Source of the DNA: an uncultured Eubacteriales bacterium | Lineage (GTDB): Bacteria > Bacillota_A > Clostridia > Christensenellales > Aristaeellaceae | DNA: 7,916 nucleotides | NCBI GenBank assembly: GCA_902766515.1 | Contig: CACXEB010000333.1 | Location: forward strand, 1-7,916 | Direction: 5' to 3' | The notes under the pieces: model-generated | Seen by the model: the letters and a program-made list of their open reading frames with translations, nothing else | What the model was told of the DNA's origin: nothing | Database searches by the model: none | Made by a program: the position numbers and the translations under genes | Part shown: piece by piece, positions 6,866 to 7,916 of the stretch | Layout of the letters: each line of letters begins with the position of its first letter | How positions within the stretch are numbered: position 1 is the first letter of the stretch

Positions 6866-7657
6866 ATGAAGCACCTGATGACACGTTTCGGCGCTTTCCT
6901 GATGGCGCTGGTCCTGCTGCTCGGCGTTTCCGCCGCCCAGGCCGACCAGCTGGCCGACATCCAGGCGCGCGGCAAGCTGATCGTAGCGACGGAGGGCAAC
7001 TGGATGCCCTGGACCTATGTGGATGAAACCGGTACCCTGACCGGCTTTGACGTGGAACTGAGCCGGCTGATCGCCGGAAAGCTGGGCGTGGAAGCCGATT
7101 TCCAGACGGCGGAATGGTCCGCGCTGCTGGCCGGCATGGACGGCGGCCGCTTCGACATCGTCTGCAACGGCGTGGACTATACCCCGGAGCGCGCTGAAAA
7201 ATACGACTTCTCCGATCCCTACGTCTTCACCGAGATCGCCCTGGTGGTCCGCAAGGACAACGAGGACATCCACACCTTCGAAGACCTGGCGGGCAAGACC
7301 GCCGTTAATTCCCCCGGCTCCACCTACGCCCAGCGGGCGGAGAAGGCCGGCGCAAAGATGATCTACGCCGAAGCCTTCGGCGAAACGGTGATGAACATCG
7401 TGCAGGGCCGCGCCGACGCGACCATCAACGCCCTCGGCACCGTTGAAGAGTACTTCGCGGAACAGCCGGACGCGAACGTGAAGATCGTCCTCGTCCAGCC
7501 CGGCGATCCGGTCTGCATCCCCCTGCGCAAGACCCCCGAAAGCGCCTCTCTGCTGGAAGCGATCAACAAGATCCTCGCCGAAGCCCGCGCCGACGGCACC
7601 CTGAGCGAGCTGTCCGTGCGCTTCTTCGGCAAAGACCTGACCGAAGCGCAGGAATAA
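6866..7657 (+). CDS. Amino-acid-type ABC transporter solute-binding protein (SBP family 3)
   Basis: The 263-residue precursor has a Sec signal peptide (basic n-region, hydrophobic residues 9-22, predicted cleavage after A26 in AQA-DQ) and a two-lobed family 3 binding domain. Typical segments are the first-lobe start GKLIVATEGNWMPWTY (36-51), GTLTGFDVELSRLIA (56-70), and VDYTPERAEKYDFSDPY (103-119), whose R109 would hold the ligand carboxylate. Others are NSPGSTY (148-154) and GRADA (181-185), whose D184 usually contacts the amino group. These residues fit a polar amino acid ligand; which one is not readable. It should capture the ligand outside the membrane and hand it to an ABC permease. No permease or ATPase gene is adjacent, and the gene has its own promoter and terminator. 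There is no lipobox cysteine, so it is not an evident lipoprotein; it would be secreted, periplasmic or held in another way. Confidence 0.92.
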   Translation: MKHLMTRFGAFLMALVLLLGVSAAQADQLADIQARGKLIVATEGNWMPWTYVDETGTLTGFDVELSRLIAGKLGVEADFQTAEWSALLAGMDGGRFDIVCNGVDYTPERAEKYDFSDPYVFTEIALVVRKDNEDIHTFEDLAGKTAVNSPGSTYAQRAEKAGAKMIYAEAFGETVMNIVQGRADATINALGTVEEYFAEQPDANVKIVLVQPGDPVCIPLRKTPESASLLEAINKILAEARADGTLSELSVRFFGKDLTEAQE

Positions 7658-7682
7658 GCCCCCTCTCCATTGCATAACGTCA

Positions 7683-7726
7683 CGGGACCGCTGCCCGACA
7701 CGGCAGCGGTCCCGCTGTTTGTTTAC
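7683..7726 (+). terminator. Strong intrinsic terminator after the solute-binding protein gene
   Basis: A perfect 13-base-pair GC-rich stem (arms 7683-7695 and 7702-7714, six-base loop) is followed by a T-rich run (7718-7726, TTTGTTT within it). It begins 25 bases after the stop codon and should end the transcript there, leaving the binding protein as a single-gene unit. Confidence 0.9.
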
Positions 7727-7749
7727 CCGGCCGATCGCCGCGGAAACTC

Positions 7750-7776
7750 TTGACAATGCCCCGACAAATTGATAAT
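7750..7776 (+). promoter_or_regulatory. Promoter candidate for the right-edge gene, TTGACA-15-GATAAT
   Basis: A perfect -35 box TTGACA (7750-7755) is followed by GATAAT (7771-7776, five of six matches), but the spacer is only 15 bases, shorter than ideal. A 17-base spacing would give the weaker TAATCT. Its position, just after the terminator and about 100 bases before a start codon with a ribosome binding site, supports a real promoter. The short spacer could mean that an activator is needed. Confidence 0.55.
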
Positions 7777-7802
7777 CTGTTCTCCGAAGGGCAACAGGAA
7801 AA

Positions 7803-7837
7803 CGGGAGCGATTTCCGGCGGAATCCGGGAGCGCTCC
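7803..7837. promoter_or_regulatory. Cluster of repeats and palindromes, possible operator or cre-like site
   Basis: Just downstream of the right-hand promoter, CGGGAGCG occurs twice (7803-7810 and 7826-7833), 23 bases apart or about two helical turns. The second copy overlaps the perfect palindrome GGAGCGCTCC (7828-7837), and between the copies lies TTCCG-G-CGGAA (7813-7823). Bases 7803-7816 match the 14-base catabolite-response consensus TGNNARCGNWWWCA at all but two positions. A repressor of the LacI/CcpA class is a reasonable guess, but such short matches can arise by chance in GC-rich DNA. Confidence 0.3.
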
Positions 7838-7881
7838 GCGGCATGGACGAAACAGGCGCGGCGGCGCCGGAAAGGTGATGA

Positions 7882-7916
7882 ATGCAGTTGCTGAATCAGG
7901 ATATCCACATCCGGGA
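7882..7916 (+). CDS. Start of a gene cut by the window edge, possibly GH43-like
   Basis: Eleven codons are visible, reading M-Q-L-L-N-Q-D-I-H-I-R. AAAGG (7871-7875) lies six bases before this ATG. A second ATG at 7878 in another frame gives M-N-A-V-A-E-S-G-Y and has poorer spacing. The D-I-H-I-R segment resembles the N-terminus of family 43 glycoside hydrolases and relatives, which often continue with D-P-F/Y. The visible part is far too short to settle function. It has its own promoter and leader and is separated from the binding protein by a terminator. Confidence 0.45.
   Translation, partial: MQLLNQDIHIR

Noticed and set aside
6818..7756. Minus-strand open frame of 312 codons across the solute-binding protein gene
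   Set aside because: It lies opposite a gene with promoter, ribosome binding site, signal peptide and terminator, and its Gly/Val/His-rich product resembles no family known to me.

Overview
The window is GC-rich, gene-dense bacterial DNA holding five complete genes and the first codons of two more, one at each edge. Strong AGGAGG-type ribosome binding sites, sigma-A-like promoters, a DHHW-family protein and a TM287/TM288-type heterodimeric exporter suggest a GC-rich member of the Bacillota, perhaps a gut or rumen Clostridia/Christensenellales-type organism. This placement is inference; no rRNA or other marker gene is present. The solute-binding protein has a plain Sec signal peptide without a lipobox cysteine, which is unusual for a Gram-positive and should be weighed when placing the organism.

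Positions 122-6684, minus strand: a compact four-gene cluster read right to left. It runs from an AlgI/DltB-type MBOAT O-acyltransferase (5266-6684), through an AlgJ/AlgX-like DHHW protein with an SGNH-type active site (3657-5234), to two ABC exporter half-transporters (1891-3648 and 122-1891). The gaps are 31 bases, 8 bases and a 1-base stop/start overlap, so one transcript with translational coupling is likely. A promoter candidate lies at 6742-6771. MBOAT plus SGNH partner is the known arrangement for moving acyl groups across the membrane onto a polysaccharide or wall polymer. The two ABC proteins form a complementary pair with one canonical and one degenerate ATP site. Their tight linkage to the acylation pair suggests modification and export of a common product, but that link is inferred from layout alone.

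Positions 6685-6865: a divergent intergenic region with the cluster's promoter on the minus strand and a strong extended -10 promoter on the plus strand. The latter drives a stand-alone amino-acid-type solute-binding protein (6866-7657) that ends in a very good intrinsic terminator (7683-7726). No permease or ATPase for this binding protein is in the window.

Edges: at the left, a near-consensus promoter and Shine-Dalgarno start a further minus-strand gene at position 17, cut after five codons. At the right, a promoter and a leader with small palindromes precede a plus-strand gene starting at 7882, cut after eleven codons, whose N-terminus faintly resembles family 43 glycoside hydrolases. No tRNA, rRNA, CRISPR, insertion sequence or phage feature was seen, and no gene-free stretch exceeds 300 bases.
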